From: Nocardia rhamnosiphila NBRC 108938
GTDB lineage: Bacteria > Actinomycetota > Actinomycetes > Mycobacteriales > Mycobacteriaceae
DNA length: 64,000 nucleotides
NCBI RefSeq assembly: GCF_000720425.1
Contig: NZ_JOAJ01000009.1
Coordinates: forward strand, 434,001-498,000
Reading direction: 5' to 3'
In this document: piece after piece, positions 35,333 through 43,601 of the stretch
How positions within the stretch are numbered: position 1 is the first letter of the stretch
How the letters are laid out: every line of letters starts with the position of its first letter
Made by a program: the position numbers and the translations under genes
Notes under the pieces: model-generated
Told to the model about the DNA's origin: nothing
Database searches by the model: none
What the model saw: only the letters and a program-made list of their open reading frames with translations

Positions 35333-37011
35333 CCGCGGACGGCTCCGCCGGCTACGGCCCGACCGTCGCCGATGTGGTGGGCGGGGTGCTGGCCGGGCTC
35401 GGCGCCGGGCACTGCTTCGGGGTCGTGGGCAGTGGCAATTTCGTGATGACCAACGCCCTGCGCCGGGGCGGGGTGCCGTTCACGGCGGCTCGGCACGAGG
35501 GCGGCGCGGCGAGTATGGCCGACGCCTACACGCGGATGTCGGGGCGGGTCGGGGTGCTGTCGCTGCACCAGGGCTGTGGGCTGACCAACGCGATGACCGG
35601 GATCGGTGAGGCCGCCAAGAGCCGTACCCCGATGATCGTGCTGGCCGCGGACAGTCCGGCGGCGGCGCTACGGTCCAATTTCCGGGTGGACCAGGAAGCC
35701 CTCGCCCGCAGTGTGGGCGCGGTGAGCGAGCGGGTGTTCTCGGCGCAGACCGTGGTCGCCGATGTGACGCGGGCCTTCCGGACGGCGGTCGCCCAGCGCC
35801 GCACCGTGGTCCTCGATGTGGCGATCGACGTCGCCGCCGCCCCGGCCATCGCGCCCGGGCCGGTCGCGCCTCCGGCGCCGTTGCCGCGGGTCCGGCCCGG
35901 TGTCGAAGCGGTGACGCACTTGGTGGAGGCGCTGCGTGCCGCGCGGACGCCGGTCTTCGTGGCGGGGCGCGGCGCCCGCCACGCCGGACCCGAGATCGCC
36001 GCCCTGGCGCGGGCCTGCGGTGCGCTGGTGGCCACCTCGGCCGTCGCGAACGGACTCTTCGCCGGAGACGAGTTCGCCCTGGGTATTTCGGGTGGTTTCT
36101 CATCGCCGACCAGTGCCGATCTCATCGCCGGCGCCGATCTCGTGGTCGGCTGGGGTTGTGCGCTGAACATGTGGACGATGCGGCACGGCCGCCTGATCGG
36201 CCCCGGCACCCGGGTGGTGCAGGTCGACGACGATATCGACGCCATCGGCGCGCACCGCCCGGTGGATCTCGGGGTGCTCGGTGATTGCGCGCCGACCGCC
36301 CAGGACGTACTGGCCGAATTGGGGCGATCCGGCGCGGAGCCGGTGACCGGCTACCGCACCGCCGAGGTGGCGGACCGTATCGCCCGCGCGGGCCGCTGGC
36401 GGGACGTCCCGGTGGACGACTCCTCCACCGGCGAGCGGATCGATCCCCGGGCGCTCACGATCGCGCTCGACGAGATCCTGCCGGCACAGCGGATCGTCTC
36501 GATCGACTCGGGGAACTTCATGGGTTACCCCGCCACGCATCTGTCGGTGCCCGACGCGAACGGATTTTGTTTCACCCAGGCCTTCCAGTCGATCGGCCTC
36601 GGATTGGGTACCGCCATCGGCGCGGCTTTCGCCCGGCCCGACCGACTCCCGGTGCTCGGCACCGGGGACGGCGGGTTCCTCATGGCGATCGCCGAACTGG
36701 AAACCGCGGTGCGCTGCGCACTCCCGCTGGTGGTGATCGTCTACAACGACTCCGCCTACGGCGCCGAGGTGCACCACTTCGCCGCCGCCGACCACGCCAC
36801 GGTGACCTTCCCCGAGACCGATATCGCCGCCATTGCGGAAGGGTTCGGCGCCACCGGCGTCACCGTCGGTTCGGTCGCCGATCTCGCCCCGGTACGCGAG
36901 TGGGTCGAGCAGTATCGGCGCACGGGCCGGGCCCGGCCACTGGTGATCGACGCGAAGATCACCAGCGACGGTGGCGCGTGGTGGCTGGCGGAGGCGTTCG
37001 CCGGGCACTGA
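35329..37011 (+). CDS. Thiamine diphosphate-dependent enzyme (acetolactate synthase-like)
   Basis: The 560-residue protein has the three-domain plan of ThDP enzymes: an N-terminal Pyr domain with the catalytic Glu at E57 (RHEGGAASMADAYTRM), a central domain (about 190-320) and a C-terminal PP domain with G446-D447-G448 and N473 of YNDSAYGAEV, which bind the cofactor through a metal. Acetolactate synthase, benzoylformate decarboxylase and oxalyl-CoA decarboxylase share this fold. The reaction is probably decarboxylation or carboligation of a 2-keto acid. It is translationally coupled to the cyclase gene. Confidence 0.86.
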   Translation: MTADGSAGYGPTVADVVGGVLAGLGAGHCFGVVGSGNFVMTNALRRGGVPFTAARHEGGAASMADAYTRMSGRVGVLSLHQGCGLTNAMTGIGEAAKSRTPMIVLAADSPAAALRSNFRVDQEALARSVGAVSERVFSAQTVVADVTRAFRTAVAQRRTVVLDVAIDVAAAPAIAPGPVAPPAPLPRVRPGVEAVTHLVEALRAARTPVFVAGRGARHAGPEIAALARACGALVATSAVANGLFAGDEFALGISGGFSSPTSADLIAGADLVVGWGCALNMWTMRHGRLIGPGTRVVQVDDDIDAIGAHRPVDLGVLGDCAPTAQDVLAELGRSGAEPVTGYRTAEVADRIARAGRWRDVPVDDSSTGERIDPRALTIALDEILPAQRIVSIDSGNFMGYPATHLSVPDANGFCFTQAFQSIGLGLGTAIGAAFARPDRLPVLGTGDGGFLMAIAELETAVRCALPLVVIVYNDSAYGAEVHHFAAADHATVTFPETDIAAIAEGFGATGVTVGSVADLAPVREWVEQYRRTGRARPLVIDAKITSDGGAWWLAEAFAGH

Positions 37012-37036
37012 TTCCGAAACCGGACCTGGCAAAACG

Positions 37037-37048
37037 AGAACGTGTTCT
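37037..37048. promoter_or_regulatory. KstR-like box before the serine hydrolase gene
   Basis: AGAACGTGTTCT has 5-bp inverted arms around GT. In context it fits 13 of the 14 positions of the mycobacterial KstR motif TNNAACNNGTTNNA, with G in place of the first T. It lies ten bases before the GTG start, where a repressor would block initiation. Confidence 0.45.
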
Positions 37049-37058
37049 AATAATTTGT

Positions 37059-38195
37059 GTGACAGTGCAGGGACACGCCGACCCGGCGTTCGCCGCGGTT
37101 CGTGAGGTCTTCGCGGCGAATCTCGCGGCGGGCCGGGATCTCGGGGCCGCGGTGGCCGTGTTCGTCGACGGCCGTGCGGTGGTGGATCTGTGGGGCGGGA
37201 TCGCGGATCACCGGACCGGCCGAGCGTGGGAACACGACACTCCCTGCGTCACCTTCTCGTGCACCAAGGCGCTGACCGCGACCGCGGCGTTGCGGGTGAG
37301 TGCCGAAACTGGTATCGGGGTCGAGGAGCCGGTGACGCGCTGGTGGCCGGATTTCGGTGCCGAAGGCAAGGAGGCCACCACCCTGGCGGACCTGCTGGCA
37401 CACCGGGCCGGACTGCCCGCCTTCGACCGGCCGGTCACCGTCGCCGAGGCAGCCGATCCGCGGGCGATGGCCGCACAGCTCGCCGCGCAACGGCCGGTCT
37501 GGGAGCCGGGCACCAGGCACGGTTATCACGCCCTGACCTTCGGCTGGCTGGTCGGCGAGTTCGTCGGACGGCACACCGGCGGTTCGGTCGCGGCCTATGT
37601 GGCCGAGCATTTCGGACCCGACCTGTGTCTCGGTATCCCACGGGTGCCGCCGGCGCGCACCACCTTCCCGGACCGCTCCGGCACCACCCGGTCCGCCACC
37701 GGCACCGCGGGTGGCCGTATCGCCACACAGTTGGCGCGGGCCTACGGAGATCCGGACTCACTGATCATGCGGGGCTCCACCAACCCCCGTGCCTCCTACT
37801 CCGATCCCGCCGTCCAGGCAGGCGGCTGGCCGGCCAGTGGCCTGCACACGACCGCCCGAGCGCTGGCGCGTTTCTACCGCGACCTCGGCGCCGGCGCCCT
37901 ACTGCCCGAGAATTTGCTGCGCGAGGCCGCAGCGGAACAGGTTCGCGGCCCGGACGAGGTGCTCTTGCTGGAAAGCGCGTTCGGACTGGGCTACATGCTG
38001 CCCGCCTCGGTCCTGCCGCTGCCGGAACCGGCACGCACCAGCGCGTTCGGTCATCCCGGATCCGGCGGATCGCTGGGACTCACCGACCCCGAACACCGGA
38101 TCGCTTTCGGTTTCGTCCCGAATCTGCGCCGTGACGCGTTCGACGGCGAGACCCGCGCCCACGACCTCGTGGCCGCCGTCTACGACTCGCTGTGA
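37059..38195 (+). CDS. Serine hydrolase, class C beta-lactamase fold (esterase-like)
   Basis: The 378-residue protein belongs to the beta-lactamase/esterase family. The catalytic SxxK is S67-C-T-K70 and the tyrosine motif is Y156 (YHALTFGWLVGEF). There is no signal peptide, so it is likely a cytoplasmic esterase of the LipE/LipL type, not a beta-lactamase. GTG 37059 was chosen where homology begins; the frame extends to 36285 only because the previous gene leaves it open. It may be under KstR control, and KstR-regulated esterases take part in sterol breakdown in mycobacteria; that link is inference. Confidence 0.83.
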   Translation: MTVQGHADPAFAAVREVFAANLAAGRDLGAAVAVFVDGRAVVDLWGGIADHRTGRAWEHDTPCVTFSCTKALTATAALRVSAETGIGVEEPVTRWWPDFGAEGKEATTLADLLAHRAGLPAFDRPVTVAEAADPRAMAAQLAAQRPVWEPGTRHGYHALTFGWLVGEFVGRHTGGSVAAYVAEHFGPDLCLGIPRVPPARTTFPDRSGTTRSATGTAGGRIATQLARAYGDPDSLIMRGSTNPRASYSDPAVQAGGWPASGLHTTARALARFYRDLGAGALLPENLLREAAAEQVRGPDEVLLLESAFGLGYMLPASVLPLPEPARTSAFGHPGSGGSLGLTDPEHRIAFGFVPNLRRDAFDGETRAHDLVAAVYDSL

Positions 38196-38436
38196 CCGGG
38201 TTCGTACCGGTCGGCACCCGGTATCGCCGGGCGGTACGAGGCCGTGCCGGCCGCGGCCCCAACTGTCGGCGGCCCGGGAAATGCCGAGGTCCGGTGCGAA
38301 TCGGAGGACTCGTCCAGGGCTCGCGGATTACCTCACGGTGTAGCGCGACGCAGGCCACCAGGGGCTCGCCGTGCGTCGGCGATATTCGCCGTCGGCGAAC
38401 AAGGGCTCGGGGTGGAACAAAGGCGAACCCGACCAA

Positions 38437-38457
38437 GTTGAGTGGGTGTAGCTCAAC
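38437..38457 (+). promoter_or_regulatory. HAIR-like HspR operator upstream of lon
   Basis: GTTGAGT-N7-GCTCAAC resembles the HspR-associated inverted repeat CTTGAGT-N7-ACTCAAG. The TTGAG and CTCAA cores are intact with the exact 9-base spacing; the outermost bases differ but still pair. It lies 17 bases before the lon start codon and just before its GGAGG. lon is a known HspR target in Streptomyces. Confidence 0.65.
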
Positions 38458-38474
38458 TATTGGAGGTTGTGTTC

Positions 38475-40880
38475 GTGACTACACCACTGAATCTTCCGGT
38501 GCTGTTCCTGACCGATCCCATCGTGCTGCCCGGGATGGTCGTACCGATCGAACTGGACGAATCCGCGCAGGCGGCCATCGACGCCGCGCAGGCCGCGCAG
38601 ACCGGGACCGTGCTGCTGGCTCCGCGCCTGTCCGAGGGTTACGCCGCCTACGGGGTGATCGCCACCATCGAACAGATCGGCCGGATGCGCGGGGGTACGC
38701 CCGCCGCGGTGCTGAAGGCGGAACGGCGCGCGAAGATCGGTCACGGGGTCACCGGCCCCGGCGCCGCACTGTGGGTGGAGGCCGAACCGGTCGAAACCCC
38801 CGCCGCCGACGGACGCACCCGGGAACTGGCCGCCGAGTACAAGAAACTGGTCGTCTCGGTGCTGCAGAAGCGCGAGGCGTGGCAGATGATCGACGCCTTC
38901 AACCAGCTCACCGATCCGTCCGCCATTGCCGATACCGCAGGCTATGCCGCGTATCTCACCGATGAGCAGAAACGCGAACTGCTCGAGACCCCGGATGTCG
39001 CGCAGCGGCTGAACCGGCTGATCGAATGGACCCGGGCGCATATCGCCGAGGCCGAGGTCACCGAGAAGATCGGCGACGAGGTCCGCGAGAACATGGAGAA
39101 GAGCCAGCGCGAATTCCTGTTGCGCCAGCAGCTCAATGCCATCCGCAAGGAACTCAGCGAAGACGAACCGGACGGCGCCGACGACTACCGCACCCGTGTG
39201 GAACAGGCCGATCTGCCCGGCAATGTGCGAGAGGCGGCGCTCCGCGAGGTCGGCCGGTTGGAGCGCTCCAGCGATCAGAGCCCGGAATCCGGGTGGATCC
39301 GCACCTGGCTGGACACCGTCCTGGAACTGCCGTGGCAGGTGAAGACCGAGGATTCCACCGATGTGGCGGCGGCCCGGGCCGTGCTCGACGCCGACCACCA
39401 CGGCCTGGACGAGGTGAAGGACCGGATGGTCGAGTACCTCGCGGTCCGGGCGCGGCGTGCGCAACGCGGCCTGGAGGTCGTGGGCGGACGCGGGTCCGGC
39501 GCGGTGCTGGTGCTGGCCGGTCCGCCCGGGGTCGGTAAGACCTCGCTCGGTGAATCGGTCGCCCGCGCGCTGGGCCGCAAGTTCGTCCGGGTCGCCCTGG
39601 GCGGGGTGCGGGACGAGGCGGAGATCCGCGGTCACCGGCGCACCTATGTGGGCGCCATGCCGGGCCGGATCGTGCGGGCCATCAAGGAGGCCGGTTCGAT
39701 GAACCCGGTCGTCCTGCTGGACGAGGTCGACAAGATCGGTTCCGATTTCCGGGGCGACCCCGCGGCGGCCCTGCTCGAGGTGCTCGACCCCGCGCAGAAC
39801 CACACCTTCCGCGACCACTACCTGGATATGGACCTGGACCTGTCCGATGTGCTGTTCCTGGCCACGGCCAATGTCATGGACACCATCCCCGGCCCGCTGC
39901 TGGACCGGATGGAAGTGATCACGGTCGACGGGTACACCGAGGACGACAAGGTGGCCATCGCCCGCGACTTCCTGCTACCCCGGCAGCTGGAACGCAACGC
40001 GCTGACCGGCGCGGAGGTCCGGGTCACCGACGCGGCGTTGCGCGAGGTCGCGGCGAACTACACCAGGGAGGCCGGGGTCCGGCAGCTGGAGCGGCTGATC
40101 GCCAAGGCATTGCGCAAGGCTGCGACGCGTCTGTCCGAGACCGGTGCCGCACCGGGCGCCGATGTGGGCGTCGAGACGGATACGGCGTCCGGGCACGCCG
40201 AGACCACGGCACCACCGCTGACCATCGATATCGCGGAACTGAAGGATTACCTCGGGCGTCCACGCTTCACTCCGGATTCGGCGGAACGCACCGCGGTACC
40301 GGGTGTGTCGACCGGTCTGGCGGTCACCGGGCTGGGCGGCGATGTCCTCTACATCGAGGCCAACACCGCCGAGGGTGACCGGGCCCTGACACTGACCGGC
40401 CAACTGGGCGACGTCATGAAGGAATCGGCGCAGATCGCGCTGACCTACGTGCGGTCGCACCTGGGCGAGATCGGCATCGAATCGACGGTGCTGGACGGCA
40501 ACCTGCACGTCCACGTGCCCGCCGGTGCCGTACCCAAGGACGGACCGTCCGCCGGTGTCACCATGGTCACCGCGCTGGTGTCGCTGGCACTGGGCCGCCC
40601 GGTGCGCTCCGATGTGGGAATGACGGGCGAGGTCACATTGAACGGCCGGGTGCTGCCGATCGGCGGGGTGAAGCAGAAACTGCTCGCCGCGCAGCGTGCC
40701 GGCCTGAAGACGGTGTTCATCCCGGCCCGCAACGAGCCGGACCTGGACGATGTCCCCGCCGATGTGCTGGCCGAACTCGACGTCCGTCCGGTGGGCGATG
40801 TCGCCGAGATCCTGGCCTACGCCATCGAACCGGTGCGGGAGCCGGCCCTCGACGGCCCGGCCTTGGCGGCCAGCGCCTGA
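38475..40880 (+). CDS. lon: ATP-dependent Lon protease
   Basis: Lon degrades misfolded and selected regulatory proteins in the cytoplasm. The 801-residue protein has the N-terminal substrate domain (starting VTTPLNLPVLFL), the AAA+ domain with Walker A GPPGVGKT (349-356) and Walker B NPVVLLDEVDKIG, and the protease domain with S692 (GPSAGVTM) and K735 (VKQKLLAAQ). I use GTG 38475, eight bases after GGAGG; the start at 38442 overlaps the operator. A HAIR-like site just upstream suggests HspR control. An acidic insert (about 555-580) lies before the protease domain. A strong hairpin follows. Confidence 0.95.
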   Translation: MTTPLNLPVLFLTDPIVLPGMVVPIELDESAQAAIDAAQAAQTGTVLLAPRLSEGYAAYGVIATIEQIGRMRGGTPAAVLKAERRAKIGHGVTGPGAALWVEAEPVETPAADGRTRELAAEYKKLVVSVLQKREAWQMIDAFNQLTDPSAIADTAGYAAYLTDEQKRELLETPDVAQRLNRLIEWTRAHIAEAEVTEKIGDEVRENMEKSQREFLLRQQLNAIRKELSEDEPDGADDYRTRVEQADLPGNVREAALREVGRLERSSDQSPESGWIRTWLDTVLELPWQVKTEDSTDVAAARAVLDADHHGLDEVKDRMVEYLAVRARRAQRGLEVVGGRGSGAVLVLAGPPGVGKTSLGESVARALGRKFVRVALGGVRDEAEIRGHRRTYVGAMPGRIVRAIKEAGSMNPVVLLDEVDKIGSDFRGDPAAALLEVLDPAQNHTFRDHYLDMDLDLSDVLFLATANVMDTIPGPLLDRMEVITVDGYTEDDKVAIARDFLLPRQLERNALTGAEVRVTDAALREVAANYTREAGVRQLERLIAKALRKAATRLSETGAAPGADVGVETDTASGHAETTAPPLTIDIAELKDYLGRPRFTPDSAERTAVPGVSTGLAVTGLGGDVLYIEANTAEGDRALTLTGQLGDVMKESAQIALTYVRSHLGEIGIESTVLDGNLHVHVPAGAVPKDGPSAGVTMVTALVSLALGRPVRSDVGMTGEVTLNGRVLPIGGVKQKLLAAQRAGLKTVFIPARNEPDLDDVPADVLAELDVRPVGDVAEILAYAIEPVREPALDGPALAASA

Positions 40881-40894
40881 TCCACGATCCAGGA

Positions 40895-40922
40895 CCGCGG
40901 CAACCCGAACGGGTTGCCGCGG
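40895..40922 (+). terminator. Hairpin after lon
   Basis: A 13-bp perfect stem (40895-40907 with 40910-40922) follows the stop by 14 bases and is followed by CCCTTT. It should end the lon transcript and insulates the sigK locus. Confidence 0.75.
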
Positions 40923-40964
40923 CCCTTTCGTATGCAGCGGTGTCCGAACGATCCCGGCCCCGGC

Positions 40965-40991
40965 CCATCCGTCACGCCACTCCACCCGAAT
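40965..40991 (+). promoter_or_regulatory. SigK-type promoter for the Fas1 lipoprotein gene
   Basis: CCATCC (-35, 40965-40970), 15 bases, CCGAAT (-10, 40986-40991). Both boxes match the SigK consensus described for mycobacteria. Transcription would start near 40998, with a leader of about 59 bases to the ATG at 41057. Confidence 0.75.
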
Positions 40992-41056
40992 TCCGTCCTG
41001 CAATGTTCGCGGTGCGCCCGCATGCGGGTCGTCCTGGCCGAAAGTGACGGAAATAC

Positions 41057-41710
41057 ATGAAGAGCATGCAACGCGTTGTGCTTGCGGCGGCGATCGTTTC
41101 GACCACCGCCCTGCTGGGATCGACGGCCTGTTCCACCGACACAGCCACTGATTCGGCCGGGCCGGCCACGAGCAGCCCGATGGCGAATTCCGGGGCGCCG
41201 GCCTCGGACGATCCGGCCGCCGGTCTCGTCGGACCCGGTTGCGCCGACTACGCGGCCCAGGTCCCCACCGGGGCAGGCTCGGTCGGCGGTATGGCCCAGG
41301 ACCCGGTCGCGGTGGCGGCCTCGAACAACCCGATGCTGAAGACTCTGGTCCAGGCGGTGTCCGGCAAGATCAATCCGCAGGTGAACCTGGTCGATACGCT
41401 CAACGGCGGCGAATTCACCGTTTTCGCCCCGGTCGATTCCGCCTTCGCGCAGATCGATCCGGCGACGCTCGACAGTCTGAAGACCGACTCCGCCACGCTG
41501 ACGAAGATCCTCACCTACCACGTCGTGCCCGGCCGGATCGCGCCCGCCGATATCGCCGGTACCCACGCCACGGTCGAGGGCGGAACCGTCGAGGTCACCC
41601 GGGACGGCGAGAACATCGAGGTCGGAGACGCCTCGGTGATCTGCGGCGGAGTGCAGACGGCGAACGCCACGGTGTACATGATCGACAAGGTCCTCATGCC
41701 GCCGGCCTGA
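41057..41710 (+). CDS. Fasciclin-domain lipoprotein (MPT83/MPT70-like)
   Basis: The 217-residue protein has an export signal with Cys at about 25 (LLGSTAC; the -3 residue is weak for a lipobox), a Ser/Pro/Ala-rich linker and one Fas1 domain (about 85-215) with the conserved [11 protein letters not shown] and [11 protein letters not shown]. It resembles mycobacterial MPT83 and MPT70, cell-surface antigens controlled by SigK. Its role may be adhesion or envelope function; this is not settled for the family. A SigK-type promoter precedes it and sigK follows 151 bases on. Confidence 0.9.
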   Translation: MKSMQRVVLAAAIVSTTALLGSTACSTDTATDSAGPATSSPMANSGAPASDDPAAGLVGPGCADYAAQVPTGAGSVGGMAQDPVAVAASNNPMLKTLVQAVSGKINPQVNLVDTLNGGEFTVFAPVDSAFAQIDPATLDSLKTDSATLTKILTYHVVPGRIAPADIAGTHATVEGGTVEVTRDGENIEVGDASVICGGVQTANATVYMIDKVLMPPA

Positions 41711-41806
41711 CCGTTCCGGGTGTGGGTGCGGGCCCGGTACACCAGACTGGCGGCATGATGCGTGGTGTTCGGCACGGTGATCTGAACGACAACCCGGGAA
41801 GAGAAC

Positions 41807-41833
41807 CCATCCCGGCCGGGGACCGCGGCGAAC
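41807..41833 (+). promoter_or_regulatory. SigK-type promoter for sigK-rskA (autoregulation)
   Basis: CCATCC (41807-41812), 15 bases, GCGAAC (41828-41833). The -35 is perfect and the -10 keeps the CGAA core. It lies 28 bases before the sigK ATG. Spacing equals that of the other two SigK-type sites. Confidence 0.6.
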
Positions 41834-41861
41834 GCCTTGCCATGCAGTCGAGGGCGCGATC

Positions 41862-42521
41862 ATGACGAAGGGGCCGGGGTCCGGCCCGATCCGGTTGTCC
41901 GATGCCGGCACCGACGATGCGGCGGCCTGCCCGGTTCGTCCCGACGGGCACGATGACCGTGTGGCGCAACGACGGCTCGCCGACCTGCTGTCCGCGGCAG
42001 GTGACGGGGATCGTGAGGCGTTCACCCGGTTCTACCGGGAGACCAGCCCCCGCGTATTCGGGCTGGCCCGGCGGATCCTGCGCAGCCCGGCGGCCGCCGA
42101 GGAAGCCACCCAGGAGGTATACCTCCAGGTCTGGTCGGCGGCGGCACGCTACGACCCGGCCCGGTCGAGCGCCATCGGCTGGTTGATGATGATCACCCAT
42201 CGGCGCGCGGTCGACCGGGTGCGGGCCGAGGAGTCGGCCACCGGACGAGAAATGGTTTACGGGCACACCCATCTGGGACGCGATCACGACATCGTCTCCG
42301 AAACGGTGGATCAGCGCCTCGACGAGCAGGCGGTACGTGACTGTCTCGAGGTTCTGACCTCCACCCAGCGCGAGGCGGTCGCGCTCGCCTATTACAGCGG
42401 GCGCACCTACCGCGAGGTGGCCGACCACCTCGAATCTCCGCTACCCACAGTCAAGAGCCGCATCCGCGATGGTTTGAAGCGGCTCCAGAATTGCCTCGCA
42501 GGGGTTGTCTCCGATGCCTGA
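41862..42521 (+). CDS. sigK: ECF sigma factor SigK
   Basis: The 219-residue protein is an extracytoplasmic-function sigma factor. Region 2 is visible as YRETSPRVFGLARRILRSP and the -10-binding QEVYLQVWSAAARYDP; region 4 as LTSTQREAVALAYYSGRTY with the helix-turn-helix YREVADHLESPLPTVKSRIR. Sequence, the downstream rskA and the MPT83-like neighbour identify SigK. The first 35 residues are variable, and GTG 41961 is a possible shorter start, but ATG 41862 suits the promoter position. It should direct transcription of the three SigK-type sites around it. Confidence 0.9.
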   Translation: MTKGPGSGPIRLSDAGTDDAAACPVRPDGHDDRVAQRRLADLLSAAGDGDREAFTRFYRETSPRVFGLARRILRSPAAAEEATQEVYLQVWSAAARYDPARSSAIGWLMMITHRRAVDRVRAEESATGREMVYGHTHLGRDHDIVSETVDQRLDEQAVRDCLEVLTSTQREAVALAYYSGRTYREVADHLESPLPTVKSRIRDGLKRLQNCLAGVVSDA

Positions 42522-43377
42522 TACCGCACCACCCGATTCGCCGGAGAACAGCGGCGACCTACTCGATCTGGCGTTCCCGTACGCCCTCGACGCGGTGGAC
42601 AGCGCGGAGGGCGCCGAGATCGAACAGCGGGTACGCGCCGCCGACCCCGCGACCGTCCGCGCTTTCGAGGGCACCGTCCGGGACGTGCGGGAAGCGATGG
42701 CGGCGCTGTCGGTTCTCGATGCTCGAACGCCCCCGGCCCGGATCGAGGCCCGGATCCTCGCGGCTCTCGATCACGCGCCGGGCGCTCGGTCCGCGGTGCG
42801 GCAGCCGGCGCGGCCCGCCGCACCACACGACGACGACCTCGGTTCCACCGCGGCTGCACACGCCGCTTCCACCGAGACCGGTGCCGGACATACCGACGAG
42901 TTGGCGCGCGCCCGCCGGCAGGCGCTCTCGCGCCGGTGGATAGTGGTGGGCGCGGCGGCCGCGGTGGTGGTCGCCATCGGTATCGCGGTCGGGGTGGGCG
43001 TGGTCGCCCAGCGCGGTGACGAGCCGGCGGGGTCCGTGACGGCGCAGGAGGTGCTGGCCCAGCCCGATGCCCGGACCGCCAGCGTCCCGATCGGGCCCGG
43101 CGGCACTCTCACCGTGCACGTATCCGACGTGCTCGGTGCGGCCACCGTATCCTTCGACGCGACACCCGCACCGCCTCCCGGCAGCGATTATCAGCTGTGG
43201 CTCATCGACGCGAGCGGCACACCGCGGTCGGCCGGTGTGCTGACCGGCCTTCCGGGCGCGGGCGATCCCTACGTCACCGAGTTCACCGGTTCGGACCAGC
43301 TCGCGATCACGCTGGAGCCCGACGGCGGGTCACCCGCACCCACCGGTGATCCACTGGCGGCTGTGGCGCTGGGCTGA
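42514..43377 (+). CDS. rskA: Anti-sigma-K factor RskA
   Basis: RskA holds SigK inactive at the membrane until it is cleaved. The 287-residue protein has a cytoplasmic anti-sigma domain (about 1-85, with LLDLAFPYALDAVDSAEGAE), a Pro/Ala/His linker, one membrane helix (142-165) and an extracytoplasmic C-terminal domain with VSDVLGAATVSFD and YQLWLIDASGTPRSAGVL, as in RskA. ATG 42514 overlaps the end of sigK by eight bases, indicating coupling. A linker of about 55 disordered residues before the helix is long. Confidence 0.9.
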   Translation: MPDTAPPDSPENSGDLLDLAFPYALDAVDSAEGAEIEQRVRAADPATVRAFEGTVRDVREAMAALSVLDARTPPARIEARILAALDHAPGARSAVRQPARPAAPHDDDLGSTAAAHAASTETGAGHTDELARARRQALSRRWIVVGAAAAVVVAIGIAVGVGVVAQRGDEPAGSVTAQEVLAQPDARTASVPIGPGGTLTVHVSDVLGAATVSFDATPAPPPGSDYQLWLIDASGTPRSAGVLTGLPGAGDPYVTEFTGSDQLAITLEPDGGSPAPTGDPLAAVALG

Positions 43378-43528
43378 GTCCGTTGCACCCGGCCGCGAGC
43401 GCGACCGGGCCGGCGGGCCCGCTCCGCGGTTCGGACCGTGGGGCGGCCGAGCCGTTCTGGTCCACCGTCGCGATGCGTTTCGGCGCCGCCGTGCATCGGC
43501 ATCTTCCCTGCCGCGGCCAGGAGTGACA

Positions 43529-43555
43529 CCATCCGCAGAGGGCAACGTGACGAAT
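43529..43555 (+). promoter_or_regulatory. SigK-type promoter for the molybdopterin oxidoreductase
   Basis: CCATCC (43529-43534), 15 bases, ACGAAT (43550-43555). This has the same two boxes and the same spacing as the sites before the Fas1 gene and sigK. The ATG at 43602 lies about 47 bases downstream. Confidence 0.7.
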
Positions 43556-43601
43556 TCCCGGCTGCCGGGGCGCCCGCGCCGGTGGATGAACGAGGACGCT
43601 G

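Noticed and set aside
36285..37058. In-frame extension of the serine hydrolase gene
   Set aside because: It overlaps the ThDP-enzyme gene for its whole length and reads as low-complexity Arg/Gly sequence; family similarity begins at 37059.
37059..38195. Class C beta-lactamase
   Set aside because: The SxxK and Tyr motifs fit the fold, but there is no signal peptide and the context favours an intracellular esterase.
38443..38466. Sequence GGGTGTAGCTCAACTATTGGAG resembles the D-arm of a tRNA
   Set aside because: There is no acceptor stem, anticodon arm or T-arm around it. The same bases are explained by the HAIR-like repeat and the lon ribosome binding site.
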